Source: a virus | Direction: 5' to 3' (one strand) | IMG/VR virus record: IMGVR_UViG_3300023184_009097 | Location: 1 to 42,114 of that record | Length of the DNA stretch: 42,114 nt | Notes under the pieces: generated by a model | What the model saw: the letters and a program-made list of their open reading frames with translations, nothing else | The model's database searches: none | Told to the model about the DNA's origin: nothing | In this document: one piece after another, positions 22,415 to 29,371 of the stretch | How the letters are laid out: every line of letters begins with the position of its first letter | How positions within the stretch are numbered: position 1 is the stretch's first letter | Program-made: the position numbers and the translations under genes

Positions 22415-23362
22415 ATGAAAAACGCACTCATTACAGGAATCAATGGAAGTGGAGCTACTTACTTAGCTGAACACCTTTCGACAATACCTGATATTCAAAT
22501 TCAAGGTATTTCGAGATGGCATACTGATAGAAAAAACAAATCGGGAGTTTTTTCTAAGATAAAAATGTTTGAATGTGACTTGACGGATCTTGGAAGCTTA
22601 ATTAGAACTCTCGAAGAAGCAAAACCTGATTACATTTTCCACTTGGCTTCCAATGCAAATGTAAAATTATCATTTACTACGCCAAGCTCTGTTTTCAATA
22701 ATAATGTAAATGGAACCTTAAATTTATTAGAAGCATTAAGAATCTTAAATCAAAAACCAATGATTCAATTTTGTGGTACTTCTGAAGTGTATGGGCAAGT
22801 AAGACCAGATGAAGTACCAATCAAAGAATCTCAAAGTATAGATCCAGTAAATGTTTATGCTATTAGTAAATTAACACAAGAAAAATTAGTAAAGTCATAT
22901 TATAGATCTTATGAAATACCTTGTGTAATTACTCGTGCTTTTGGCTATATAAATCCAAGAAGGCCAGATATTTTTTCCAGCGCATTTGCAAAACAAATTG
23001 TAGATATTGAACGTGGAAAACAAGATGTTCTCTATCATGGAAACTTAGACTCTGTAAGAACTTTGCTTGATGTAAGAGATATTGTTGAAGCTTATTGGAT
23101 TGCTGCTAAAGAATGCGAAATTGGAGAAGCATACAATATTGGTTCAACTGTCCCTGTAAGAGTAGGGGATTTTCTTGAAGAACTTAAGAAACAAGCAAAT
23201 TGTAAAATTGTTTCAAAAGAAGATCCAAACTTACTTAGGCCTGTAGATGTAACTCTTCAAATTCCTAGTGTTGACAAGTTTTATGAAAAGACAAATTGGA
23301 CACCTAAGTACACCTTGGAAGATAGTGTCAAATTACTTTTAGACTACTACAGAAACCAATAA
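22415..23362 (+). CDS. NAD(P)-dependent sugar epimerase/dehydratase, GDP-mannose 4,6-dehydratase-like
   Basis: 315 residues from MKNALITGINGSGATYLAEH. The Rossmann GxxGxxG-type loop at 8-14, 'DYIFHLASNANV', GTLNLLEA, TSEVYGQV, and the catalytic YxxxK in VYAISKLTQEKL are all present, followed by 'ITRAFGYINPRR' and a C-terminal sugar-binding half. This is the extended short-chain dehydrogenase pattern of GMD and Rmd enzymes that convert GDP-mannose to deoxy-hexoses. Five residues are dropped from the longest frame because TATAAT-N6 fixes this ATG. It presumably supplies activated sugar for glycan modification. Confidence 0.85.
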   Translation: MKNALITGINGSGATYLAEHLSTIPDIQIQGISRWHTDRKNKSGVFSKIKMFECDLTDLGSLIRTLEEAKPDYIFHLASNANVKLSFTTPSSVFNNNVNGTLNLLEALRILNQKPMIQFCGTSEVYGQVRPDEVPIKESQSIDPVNVYAISKLTQEKLVKSYYRSYEIPCVITRAFGYINPRRPDIFSSAFAKQIVDIERGKQDVLYHGNLDSVRTLLDVRDIVEAYWIAAKECEIGEAYNIGSTVPVRVGDFLEELKKQANCKIVSKEDPNLLRPVDVTLQIPSVDKFYEKTNWTPKYTLEDSVKLLLDYYRNQ

Positions 23363-23390
23363 AAAAGGGGAGAAAATTCTCCCCTTTTTT
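23361..23390. terminator. bidirectional terminator
   Basis: AAAAAAGGGGAGAA / TTCTCCCCTTTTTT with a two-base loop; between the convergent epimerase and membrane-protein genes. Confidence 0.95.
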
Positions 23391-23652
23391 ATTTATTCAA
23401 AGCTCCAATAATCATTAGGAAGCCAATTGTTAGTCCAGAAATCCACATTCCTGTAGTATTTCCTTTTCTTACTAATTCTTCCTTATTTTCAAACTCTTTT
23501 CCAGGCTCAGCTAAGTTAGGCAAAATTCCTAAAGCAATAGCACCAACAATAGGACTAGCTAAGATGAAAGCCCACCAAGCATATCCTCTTTTATTAGCCC
23601 AAACTGAAAGTAGAATTCCTAAAATCAAACCAATCCAATCTGCAGCATCCAT
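23389..23652 (-). CDS. small membrane protein, three TM segments
   Basis: 87 residues: WIGLILGILLSVWANKRG, WWAFILASPIVGAIALGIL and MWISGLTIGFLMIIGAL are membrane spans, with a charged loop (EFENKEELVRKGN) before the third. GGAG in the leader is the RBS. Resembles generic small phage membrane proteins; function unknown. Confidence 0.65.
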   Translation of the reverse strand: MDAADWIGLILGILLSVWANKRGYAWWAFILASPIVGAIALGILPNLAEPGKEFENKEELVRKGNTTGMWISGLTIGFLMIIGALNK

Positions 23653-23671
23653 AAAATTAATTCTCCTATTT

Positions 23672-23995
23672 TTATTTTACCCTAGATTTAACTTTCTTGT
23701 AAAAAAAATCCCACAATTCCTTAAATCCAGCCCTGCCTATAGAATGTTCAATATGATAATCTATAACTAATGGAGCACGAGATTCTTTATTATTTCTAGA
23801 GTAAAATTGATCATAAAACCGCTCATATTTTTGCTTGTCAATTATATCAACACTCATAAACTGCTTATTGAGAGAAACAATACCAATCTTACTACCACTT
23901 CTCCCAACTAACTGAATTGCATATTTAGTGTCGAAATTACCAACATTTAACACACATTCTTTTTTTATCTTATCAACCCATTCTCGTTCAGACAT
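23672..23995 (-). CDS. hypothetical protein, 107 aa
   Basis: Begins MSEREWVDKIKKECVLN and has a basic C-terminus (DFFYKKVKSRVK). TAAAAT stands five bases before the ATG; the string AAGGTAAAATAAATT-ATG is identical to that before the small gene starting at 26932. No domain recognised. Confidence 0.55.
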   Translation of the reverse strand: MSEREWVDKIKKECVLNVGNFDTKYAIQLVGRSGSKIGIVSLNKQFMSVDIIDKQKYERFYDQFYSRNNKESRAPLVIDYHIEHSIGRAGFKELWDFFYKKVKSRVK

Positions 23996-24013
23996 AATTT
24001 ATTTTACCTTAAA

Positions 24014-24047
24014 AAAATAATCCCATCGAATTCGATGGGATTATTTT
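24014..24047. terminator. perfect 34-base palindrome
   Basis: AAAATAATCCCATCGAA / TTCGATGGGATTATTTT, 17 bp with no spare loop. It ends the 24046 gene and lies upstream of the 23995 gene's promoter. Confidence 0.75.
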
Positions 24048-24369
24048 ACTTCATAAGATAGATGCTTTTCAAACTAAATTCAAAAGTTAGATATATTTTG
24101 CTATCATCCAAGAACCATTCTAATAATTTTTCATCACTAAATAAAAGTCGGTTCTTGTCATAATGTTCATCAATAAAAACCTTAAAACCTAAACCTTCTA
24201 AATAGATTTTTCTAGCTTCATTGGGATAGATTAAAACAGCAGAAAATTCTCCTGAATGTTTTCTGCTGACAAACTTATGATTGGGCAAAATTGTAGTATT
24301 TTTGCATATCTCTTCTAAAAGATATTGCTGATGTTTAAAGGCAAAGGGACGCATAATAATCACTTTCAA
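24046..24369 (-). CDS. hypothetical protein, 107 aa
   Basis: The longest frame starts with TTG (24369, MKVIIMRPFAFKH); the in-frame ATG five codons in (MRPFAFKHQQ) may be the real start. Central beta strands (FSAVLIYPNE, LGFKVFIDEHY) and a Trp-Phe helix. No family recognised. The stop overlaps the palindrome. Confidence 0.5.
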   Translation of the reverse strand: MKVIIMRPFAFKHQQYLLEEICKNTTILPNHKFVSRKHSGEFSAVLIYPNEARKIYLEGLGFKVFIDEHYDKNRLLFSDEKLLEWFLDDSKIYLTFEFSLKSIYLMK

Positions 24370-24423
24370 TAGTTGATTTATAAACTATTTTATTATTGAT
24401 TATTGTAAACGTTTTTGCCTTTA

Positions 24424-25053
24424 CTAAAAATTGTTTTTATGTAATTGAGCAATCAAATCAAGAGAAGCTCTAATTTCAAAAACAGACATCAGATTAATAA
24501 CGTTTTTAGAATAAAATTCAAAATCTAAAGTTTCAGGCAAGTCAAATGGTTCTTGTTTGCCCTTTTTTATGACACCTAAACCTTGATCAGTTCTAATCGT
24601 AAACATAGTAAGATTTGGATCAGACCTATAATGAGCAAAAGCTTTCCAAACATCACCATTCCAATGATGAGATTCTCTTTCTGCTCTTTGAACTATCTCA
24701 GCTACAGGAAGACAATCATGCATCACAATTGTACCTTTAGGATTCAAGATATCTAAGCTGTTACGGATATCCTTAATAACTTGACCTGATACATGCAAAC
24801 CATCAATAAAAACAATATCAAATGTTTCTTTATTCTGATCAAAAAACTCATCTGAAGTAACATTGAAAGTGATTTTGTCATATCTGTCTTCTGGATCTAC
24901 TCCAACTTTATATGGACAATTGACCCTTTCAAAATTCATTCCATCATTGACACCAATCTCTAAATATGACTTATAACCATATAATCCAATCAAATAATTA
25001 ATTAAATTTGATCTAGAGAAAAATTCTTCTTCTAATACATCACTAAGTTTCAT
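24424..25053 (-). CDS. class I SAM-dependent methyltransferase (Methyltransf_24-like)
   Basis: 209 residues. YKSYLEIGVNDGMNFERV (27-44) is motif I, VGVDPED the acidic strand 2, FDIVFIDGLHVSGQVIKD strand 4, and 'LNPKGTIVMHDCLP' strand 5, the layout of the Methyltransf_24 group seen in glycan clusters. FkbM and epimerase genes lie nearby, so sugar or surface modification is likely. Acceptor unknown. Confidence 0.8.
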   Translation of the reverse strand: MKLSDVLEEEFFSRSNLINYLIGLYGYKSYLEIGVNDGMNFERVNCPYKVGVDPEDRYDKITFNVTSDEFFDQNKETFDIVFIDGLHVSGQVIKDIRNSLDILNPKGTIVMHDCLPVAEIVQRAERESHHWNGDVWKAFAHYRSDPNLTMFTIRTDQGLGVIKKGKQEPFDLPETLDFEFYSKNVINLMSVFEIRASLDLIAQLHKNNF

Positions 25054-25065
25054 AAAATTATTATA
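25054..25065 (-). promoter_or_regulatory. leaderless promoter of the methyltransferase gene
   Basis: TATAAT, AATTTT, ATG on the minus strand; the box overlaps the last codons region of the next upstream small gene. Confidence 0.65.
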
Positions 25066-25069
25066 CGAA

Positions 25070-25207
25070 TTATTCTGGTCGGTCAGTAATCATAGAGTCA
25101 AGCATCTTTATCAATCTATCTAAGCGATAATTAAAATAAAGAGTAAATGCCGTAGATGATGCAACTATAATGCCAGCCGATATCCAAGATGCTAATGTAA
25201 TACTCAT
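25070..25207 (-). CDS. 45-aa membrane peptide
   Basis: MSITLASWISAGIIVASSTA plus a hydrophobic continuation, then YRLDRLIKMLDSMI, an amphipathic helix. One membrane span with an external or cytosolic helix. Follows the next small membrane gene by three bases, so they form a pair. Possibly lysis or envelope related. Confidence 0.5.
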   Translation of the reverse strand: MSITLASWISAGIIVASSTAFTLYFNYRLDRLIKMLDSMITDRPE

Positions 25208-25210
25208 AAT

Positions 25211-25366
25211 TTATTCCACCAATTTAGCTGTCTTTTTGTTCAAAGACTCAAAATTATTGTCGTAAGATTTTGTCATTTTTTTCAATTGGAAAATTACAAC
25301 AAATAACAAGACGAAGATTATTGCCACTAAAGCAAATAAAATTGAAAATAAAATTGTTTCGTTCAT
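25211..25366 (-). CDS. 51-aa membrane peptide
   Basis: MNETILFSILFALVAIIFVL plus a further hydrophobic run to residue 27, then a basic, polar tail (KKMTKSYDNNFESLNKK). Perfect TATAAT-N6-ATG. First gene of the pair with 25070-25207. Confidence 0.55.
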   Translation of the reverse strand: MNETILFSILFALVAIIFVLLFVVIFQLKKMTKSYDNNFESLNKKTAKLVE

Positions 25367-25378
25367 AACTTTATTATA
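25367..25378 (-). promoter_or_regulatory. leaderless promoter of the membrane-peptide pair
   Basis: TATAAT, AAAGTT, ATG on the minus strand. Confidence 0.65.
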
Positions 25379-25396
25379 TCACAAAAAAGGGAAAGG

Positions 25397-25467
25397 AGCT
25401 CCATAGACGAATCAAACGCCTACCCAATCTTTACAAGAGATCCGTACTATCTTTATACTAATGGAGC
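25397..25467 (-). tRNA. tRNA-Thr (UGU)
   Basis: Acceptor GCTCCAT/ATGGAGC, D-stem GTAT/GTAC, anticodon stem GATCT/AGATT with loop CTTGTAA (anticodon TGT), T-stem AGGCG/CGTCT with T-loop TTTGATT instead of the usual TTCGATT, discriminator T. The 5' end is only five bases from the 3' end of tRNA-Gln, so the two share a transcript. Confidence 0.88.
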
Positions 25468-25472
25468 AAAGG

Positions 25473-25543
25473 TTCTCCGGTAGAGATTCGAACTCCAACT
25501 AAAGGCACCAAAAACCTCTGTGCTACCGTTACACCACCAGAGA
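25473..25543 (-). tRNA. tRNA-Gln (UUG)
   Basis: Acceptor TCTCTGG/CCGGAGA (one G-T pair), D-stem GTGT/GCAC, anticodon stem GAGGT/GCCTT with loop TTTTGGT (anticodon TTG), a four-base variable loop, T-arm TGGAG-TTCGAAT-CTCTA, discriminator A. U1-A72 is normal for Gln; the discriminator is less usual. Confidence 0.88.
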
Positions 25544-25554
25544 ACAACAATTAC

Positions 25555-25560
25555 ATTATA
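25555..25560 (-). promoter_or_regulatory. -10 box between tRNA-Glu and tRNA-Gln
   Basis: GGTATAAT on the minus strand, 11 bases before the mature 5' end of tRNA-Gln. Confidence 0.65.
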
Positions 25561-25567
25561 CCACAAA

Positions 25568-25640
25568 TAGCCTGTAGGGGTATCGAACCCCTGGTCTCCT
25601 CCGTGAAAGGGAGGCATCTTAACCACTCGACTAACAGGCC
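25568..25640 (-). tRNA. tRNA-Glu (UUC)
   Basis: Acceptor GGCCTGT/ACAGGCT, anticodon stem CCTCC/GGAGG with loop CTTTCAC (anticodon TTC), T-arm AGGGG-TTCGATA-CCCCT, discriminator A. A TATAAT box at 25650-25655 lies nine bases upstream, in the 3' end region of the HNH gene's transcript. Confidence 0.93.
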
Positions 25641-25657
25641 ATCACAAGGATTATACC

Positions 25658-26416
25658 CTAATGTTTTGGTATTTCAAGCTTTCCAAATTTTATTTTTTCC
25701 CAATCACCTCTTCCAGGTTTTTTGATACCATAAAATTTACACCATTTATTTACAGCATTATCACTAACGCCATACATTTCGCCTATTTTGACACAAGACA
25801 TTTCCCAAACAAGTTTTTCTAAAGTTTCTTTATCAGGTCTTTTAGAAATCTTTACAACAGGTGCATAATTTACTACTGGCTTTGTTTCTGGAATGTAAGT
25901 TTGCCTGATTTCATTTTGTAGAACAACATATTCATCTATCTCAAATAAGCCAGCGTGTATCTCTGAATGGCAATTTGAACAAACTATAATGCATTTATTA
26001 AGTTCAATTTGCAAAACTTCAAATGGCTTGGTCATATTGCTTGAAAAACCAAATTCTTTTTCGTGAGGTTCTATATGATGAAAATGCAATGCAGCAATAC
26101 ATTTGTCATAATTACAAACTATACATTTGCCTCCCATATATTCAACGGCTCTTCTTTTTTTATTTTGTCTTGAACTAGTAGTACGACAAGTATTGCAAAT
26201 ACTCTTATGTTGATGATGCCCTGCAGGATAATCTTTTTGACATACACGACAAGTATTCATTATAGGTTTGTCTGAAGTTGTTTGTGTTTGCTTTAAATTA
26301 TGTTGTTTGAAAGGCGAACAGTCAAAGCAATATAAGCGATTTTTAGTTAAAATCAGTTTATCTTCTAAATATATCCTAGTGGGTATTTGATTTTCACATT
26401 TTTTGCATTTTTTCAT
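25658..26416 (-). CDS. HNH endonuclease with zinc-binding Cys pairs and C-terminal HTH
   Basis: 252 residues from MKKCKKCENQIPTR. I prefer this start to the ATG at 26443 because AAAGGA lies nine bases before it. Three Cys-x2-Cys pairs open the protein (CKKCENQ, CRVCQKD, SICNTC). The HNH core follows: GGKCIVCNYDKC, LHFHHIEPHEKEFG, and CSNCHSEIHAG. The last 60 residues contain a NUMOD-like helix-turn-helix (KIGEMYGVSDNAVNKWCKFY). This is the architecture of phage homing endonucleases. It lies immediately downstream of the tRNA-Asn gene, which contains an ORF-less group I intron, so it may mobilise that intron in trans. Confidence 0.8.
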   Translation of the reverse strand: MKKCKKCENQIPTRIYLEDKLILTKNRLYCFDCSPFKQHNLKQTQTTSDKPIMNTCRVCQKDYPAGHHQHKSICNTCRTTSSRQNKKRRAVEYMGGKCIVCNYDKCIAALHFHHIEPHEKEFGFSSNMTKPFEVLQIELNKCIIVCSNCHSEIHAGLFEIDEYVVLQNEIRQTYIPETKPVVNYAPVVKISKRPDKETLEKLVWEMSCVKIGEMYGVSDNAVNKWCKFYGIKKPGRGDWEKIKFGKLEIPKH

Positions 26417-26429
26417 ATCTAAATTTCCT

Positions 26430-26457
26430 TTGGTAGTATTCATTTTTGTACTACCAA
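26430..26457 (-). promoter_or_regulatory. 9-bp inverted repeat in the HNH gene leader
   Basis: TTGGTAGTA / TACTACCAA with a 10-base loop holding the first ATG of the frame (26443). TATAAT at 26480-26485 places the transcript start just upstream. The repeat could be an operator for self-repression or an RNA hairpin hiding the first start codon. Confidence 0.55.
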
Positions 26458-26496
26458 TAATTTATTCGAATCAAATACAATTATACCCTTTAAAAC

Positions 26497-26530
26497 AAAT
26501 AATCCCCATAAATAAATATGAGGATTATTT
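26497..26530 (-). terminator. terminator-like hairpin after tRNA-Asn
   Basis: AAATAATCC / GGATTATTT with an inner CATA/TATG pair and a six-base loop, one base beyond the tRNA 3' end. Confidence 0.7.
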
Positions 26531-26531
26531 A

Positions 26532-26813
26532 CTGGCCAGGATAGACTCGAACTATCAACCCTTTGATTACTTACTACTATAGTTTTCACTACCAGATAAA
26601 TCTGTTTGTAGTCTGGACTATACCATCATCCTTAGCAATACCTAGTAGGATGTTGTCATTATAGTCTCTGCACCTTCCCTTACGGGCTTGGCTCAGTGTT
26701 GGCATATCTTTCGACTTAGCTTTCACTGAATTTCGACAATTTTCTATATTAAATTACTCTAATAAGCTGCTATCAATCCACAGTCAAATGCACTGCCATT
26801 GTGCTACTGGCCA
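26532..26813 (-). tRNA. tRNA-Asn (GUU), interrupted by a group I intron
   Basis: 5' exon 26813-26780 (34 nt) and 3' exon 26569-26532 (38 nt). Joined they give acceptor TGGCCAG/CTGGCCA, T8, D-stem GCAC/GTGC, anticodon stem TTTGA/TCAAA, loop CTGTTAA (anticodon GTT), variable loop GGGTT, T-arm GATAG-TTCGAGT-CTATC and discriminator G: a fully normal tRNA-Asn. Read without splicing, the loop seems to show GTG (His) with no pairing partner nearby. The break is after the second anticodon base. GGTATAAT at 26825-26830 is the promoter. Confidence 0.9.
26570..26779 (-). ncRNA. 210-nt group I (IC3-like) self-splicing intron in tRNA-Asn
   Basis: Core elements in order: P region AATTCAGTGAAAGC, Q region CACTGAGCCAAGCCCG, R region GGTGCAGAGACTATA and S region GGTATAGTCCAGACTA; GACTA and TAGTC form P7. 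The exon end CTGT can pair with GCAG in the intron (26770-26767 region) as P1, with the required U-G pair at the splice site, and the last intron base is G. Size and core resemble the small tRNA introns of cyanobacteria and proteobacteria. No ORF inside. Confidence 0.9.
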
Positions 26814-26824
26814 CCATCAAAACT

Positions 26825-26830
26825 ATTATA
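26825..26830 (-). promoter_or_regulatory. -10 box of split tRNA-Asn
   Basis: GGTATAAT on the minus strand, 11 bases before the mature 5' end. Confidence 0.65.
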
Positions 26831-26842
26831 CCAAAGAAAAAT

Positions 26843-26932
26843 CTAATCGCAAGCTACTTTGAGAATAATCATTGTTGCAATTACTACTACCATTCCAAAA
26901 ATTCTTTCTATTAGTTTGCGTTGTTCTTTCAT
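26843..26932 (-). CDS. 29-aa membrane peptide
   Basis: MKEQRKLIERIFGMVVVIAT and on to LKVACD: basic N-terminus then one hydrophobic helix. The start context AAGGTAAAATAAATT-ATG is identical to that of the gene at 23995, which supports real expression. Confidence 0.45.
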   Translation of the reverse strand: MKEQRKLIERIFGMVVVIATMIILKVACD

Positions 26933-26997
26933 AATTTATTTTACCTTAGGGTTGGTAAGGTTGTCAATATATAAATTTATTTGTAAGTCTAGTAGTG

Positions 26998-27237
26998 TCA
27001 TCTGCTCATCATTCTTTCTATGGCCCATTCTTTTTTGGTTTTGGGTTGATAGTAATTTTTTTTAGAAAAATCTGCCATCATATGCATAGCAGCTGTACAT
27101 ACTTGTTGTTGATTTTGGTATTTTCTTTCAAGTTCTTTTTGGTCAACTGGTTCTGCAGGTTTGAGTGCATATCCAATACTACCACTAACAATCACTAGCA
27201 TAAAGTAAAAGAATATTTTTTCAAAGTCAATTTTCAT
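26998..27237 (-). CDS. membrane-anchored small protein (spanin-like layout)
   Basis: 79 residues from MKIDFEKIFFYF; I prefer this ATG because GGGGGA stands four bases before it. One N-terminal membrane helix (IFFYFMLVIVSGSIGYALKP) is followed by a charged, helical domain (VDQKELERKYQNQQQ) that would be periplasmic. Inner-membrane spanin subunits look like this, but no partner lipoprotein is seen, so this is only a possibility. Confidence 0.55.
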   Translation of the reverse strand: MKIDFEKIFFYFMLVIVSGSIGYALKPAEPVDQKELERKYQNQQQVCTAAMHMMADFSKKNYYQPKTKKEWAIERMMSR

Positions 27238-27255
27238 AAGATCCCCCAAATAAAA

Positions 27256-27283
27256 AAGCCCTATTCAATATAGAATAGGGCTT
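27256..27283 (-). terminator. terminator after the DNA methyltransferase gene
   Basis: AAGCCCTATTC / GAATAGGGCTT with a six-base loop, followed on the minus strand by T6. It sits directly before the RBS of the next gene, so it could also attenuate read-through into it. Confidence 0.9.
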
Positions 27284-27299
27284 CAATGCTCTATAGGTT

Positions 27300-28097
27300 T
27301 TATACCTTATTTTTGGTTTTCTTTCCTGGCACTTTTATTAAGTTATTGTTATATTGTTTTCCAGTAAGTGTAGTATATCTTGCAATTGATTTTTCATAAT
27401 ATTCAGGATCTATTTCGCATCCTTTGAAGATTCGTCCAGTATTTTCACATGCTATCATTGTTGATCCAGCACCATTAAATATATCTAATACTGTTTCTCC
27501 TGGATTTGTGTATGCTTGAACGAATCTTTCTAATATGCTAATTGGTTTTTGAGTGGGATGCCAATTACAATATTCTTTGCTAGTTGTGTGATTGTTCTTT
27601 TCCCATACACAGGTTGGGATAGTTCCTTGTTCGTATTCTTTACCTGTTCTAATGTTTACTTTTTGTTTACGTTCAGTTCTTACATTGTCAGCATTAAAAG
27701 TAAAAGTTTTTTCTTTAGAGTAGCACCAAATATACTCATGTTTTCTAGCAAAATTTGTTTTACTTCTTCCTCCCCAATTGTAAGACCATATAATTTCTGG
27801 TTGTTGAAAGAAGTTTGGTAGTTTATCTAATATATCTAATCTATAGCGCAAGAATGTATTGTATTTTAAAGTTCCAAACACACACATCATTTTATTAGGT
27901 TTTAAGATTCTAGCGCATTCTTTAGTCCATTTTTCGCACCAATCTAGATATTCTTGATCTGAATTCCATTGAGTGTCCCATCCTTTGCCTCCATCGTATC
28001 CAATAAAGTATGGAGGGTCAGTGAGAATGAGATCTACGGAATTATCTTTAAGTGTTTTAAGATATTCAATACAATCTAAATTTAAGTATTCATGCAT
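27300..28097 (-). CDS. beta-class DNA methyltransferase (N6-adenine or N4-cytosine)
   Basis: 265 residues. The catalytic DPPY (27-30, in VDLILTDPPYFIGY) is N-terminal; the SAM motif 'ETVLDIFNGAGSTMIA' and 'GCEIDPEYYEKSIAR' are C-terminal, the order that defines the beta class. No restriction endonuclease is adjacent, so it is an orphan enzyme that may protect phage DNA from host restriction or mark it. TATAAG-N6-ATG start. Confidence 0.9.
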   Translation of the reverse strand: MHEYLNLDCIEYLKTLKDNSVDLILTDPPYFIGYDGGKGWDTQWNSDQEYLDWCEKWTKECARILKPNKMMCVFGTLKYNTFLRYRLDILDKLPNFFQQPEIIWSYNWGGRSKTNFARKHEYIWCYSKEKTFTFNADNVRTERKQKVNIRTGKEYEQGTIPTCVWEKNNHTTSKEYCNWHPTQKPISILERFVQAYTNPGETVLDIFNGAGSTMIACENTGRIFKGCEIDPEYYEKSIARYTTLTGKQYNNNLIKVPGKKTKNKV

Positions 28098-28109
28098 TCT
28101 TTTCTTATA
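28098..28109 (-). promoter_or_regulatory. leaderless promoter of the DNA methyltransferase
   Basis: TATAAG, AAAAGA, ATG on the minus strand. Confidence 0.45.
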
Positions 28110-28178
28110 CTTAAAAAGGTGTGTTAGAAATATTCTGTAATATAAAATAAGAGAGTTTGTATTTTAGGACTATACATT

Positions 28179-29369
28179 ATGCAAGAAAATCAATTAAACA
28201 AGTACATAAAATTGGCTATGGAAGCTGATCGTGATGGAGATTATAAATCAGCTGACAAAATTGACAACTTAATCAAAGAAGCTCAAAATCCATTTCAAAC
28301 TGGTTGGAGAAGATTTGTTGACAGAATACGTGGAGTTGGTGATGAATCAGCGAGGGCCAGAAGACAAGTACGTGATTTAAGTAGAGGTCCAAATGTTATA
28401 GATCGCATGAGAACTGTACCTGATTATGATGAAGTTTTGGAATTATTAGATGATGAAAAAAATGTAAGTGGTCATAATCCAATGGTTGGTAGAAGCAATT
28501 CAAGATTAATTGATCGCATCATCAATGCTCTACAACCAGCTTACAGACAAGTCCAATCTAAGCAAAAAGAATTTCCACAGTTATATGCAAGATGGAAAAC
28601 TCTTTACGACACTAGAATTGAAGAAATTAAGAGAATGCATCATTTAGCTGATGATGAAATTGATGATTGGTTAGAAGCTCATCCACGAGAAAGAGAACAA
28701 TTAGTAAGTCCTTTAGAAAATGAACTTGTTCAGATGAGAGATGCTCATGTTGCACTTATAGAAACAGCAATAGATCACGTTTGTAGTACGTATGGAATTC
28801 CAAGAAATATGGAAAATGCAAACCAAATCAAAGCTAGTATTGCTTCCGAAAGGCAATTGAGAGGAATGTTGTATGACAATTCTTTCACTACAGACAATAT
28901 GATTGAACAAGTACTTCAACACAGCACAATTCCTATGAGAAGTTATTTGTATAGCATGGGACCTTGGAAGAGAACTATGAGTCCTGCAGTTACAGCATTG
29001 CTTTTTTCTGGTGCTTCAGCTGCTGGTACGGCAGCTTTAATGAAAGGAAAACAAAAACCTGATGCTCCAAAGGCAACAGGCACAGATGGTTCAAATGTAG
29101 GGCGCTTAACAAATGAAATTGATGCTGATAGAAAAAAAGCAAAATTGTTTGATACCCCTATTGAAACTATGGAAAAATATTTAACAAGAAAGAAAAACAA
29201 TGGATCTATAAAACCAGGCATAACAAAAAAAGAACTTTATAACATGGCTCTGATTGATTTGGGCGAACATATTGCAAACAATTTAATTCAATATGTTATG
29301 AAAACATATGGTTTTACAATCCCAAGAGATTCATCTGAAGAAGAAGATTTTGAAGTAAAACTTTTCTAA
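28179..29369 (+). CDS. LAQ-module protein, 396 aa
   Basis: N-terminal module: YIKLAMEADRDGDYKSADKI then NLIKEAQ (residues 9-36). The next 220 residues are arginine-rich and helical (FVDRIRGVGDESARARRQVR). A short hydrophobic Ala/Gly segment (TALLFSGASAAGTAALMKG, about 275-293) could insert in a membrane, followed by a charged C-terminus. No enzyme motif. A virion-internal or injected protein is plausible from the module. Confidence 0.6.
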   Translation: MQENQLNKYIKLAMEADRDGDYKSADKIDNLIKEAQNPFQTGWRRFVDRIRGVGDESARARRQVRDLSRGPNVIDRMRTVPDYDEVLELLDDEKNVSGHNPMVGRSNSRLIDRIINALQPAYRQVQSKQKEFPQLYARWKTLYDTRIEEIKRMHHLADDEIDDWLEAHPREREQLVSPLENELVQMRDAHVALIETAIDHVCSTYGIPRNMENANQIKASIASERQLRGMLYDNSFTTDNMIEQVLQHSTIPMRSYLYSMGPWKRTMSPAVTALLFSGASAAGTAALMKGKQKPDAPKATGTDGSNVGRLTNEIDADRKKAKLFDTPIETMEKYLTRKKNNGSIKPGITKKELYNMALIDLGEHIANNLIQYVMKTYGFTIPRDSSEEEDFEVKLF

Positions 29370-29371
29370 AT

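Noticed and set aside
25658-26443. HNH gene as an intron-encoded endonuclease
   Set aside because: It lies outside both exons, with its own -10 box and RBS; the intron itself is only 210 bases and has no frame.
26532-26813. Reading the 5' half as a tRNA-His (anticodon GTG) or calling the locus a broken tRNA
   Set aside because: The GTG is made by the first intron base; the stem partner TCAAA lies only in the 3' exon, and the joined sequence gives a perfect tRNA-Asn with intact group I core between.
27300-28097. Restriction-modification system
   Set aside because: No restriction endonuclease or specificity gene lies beside the methyltransferase; the HNH gene has homing-type architecture.
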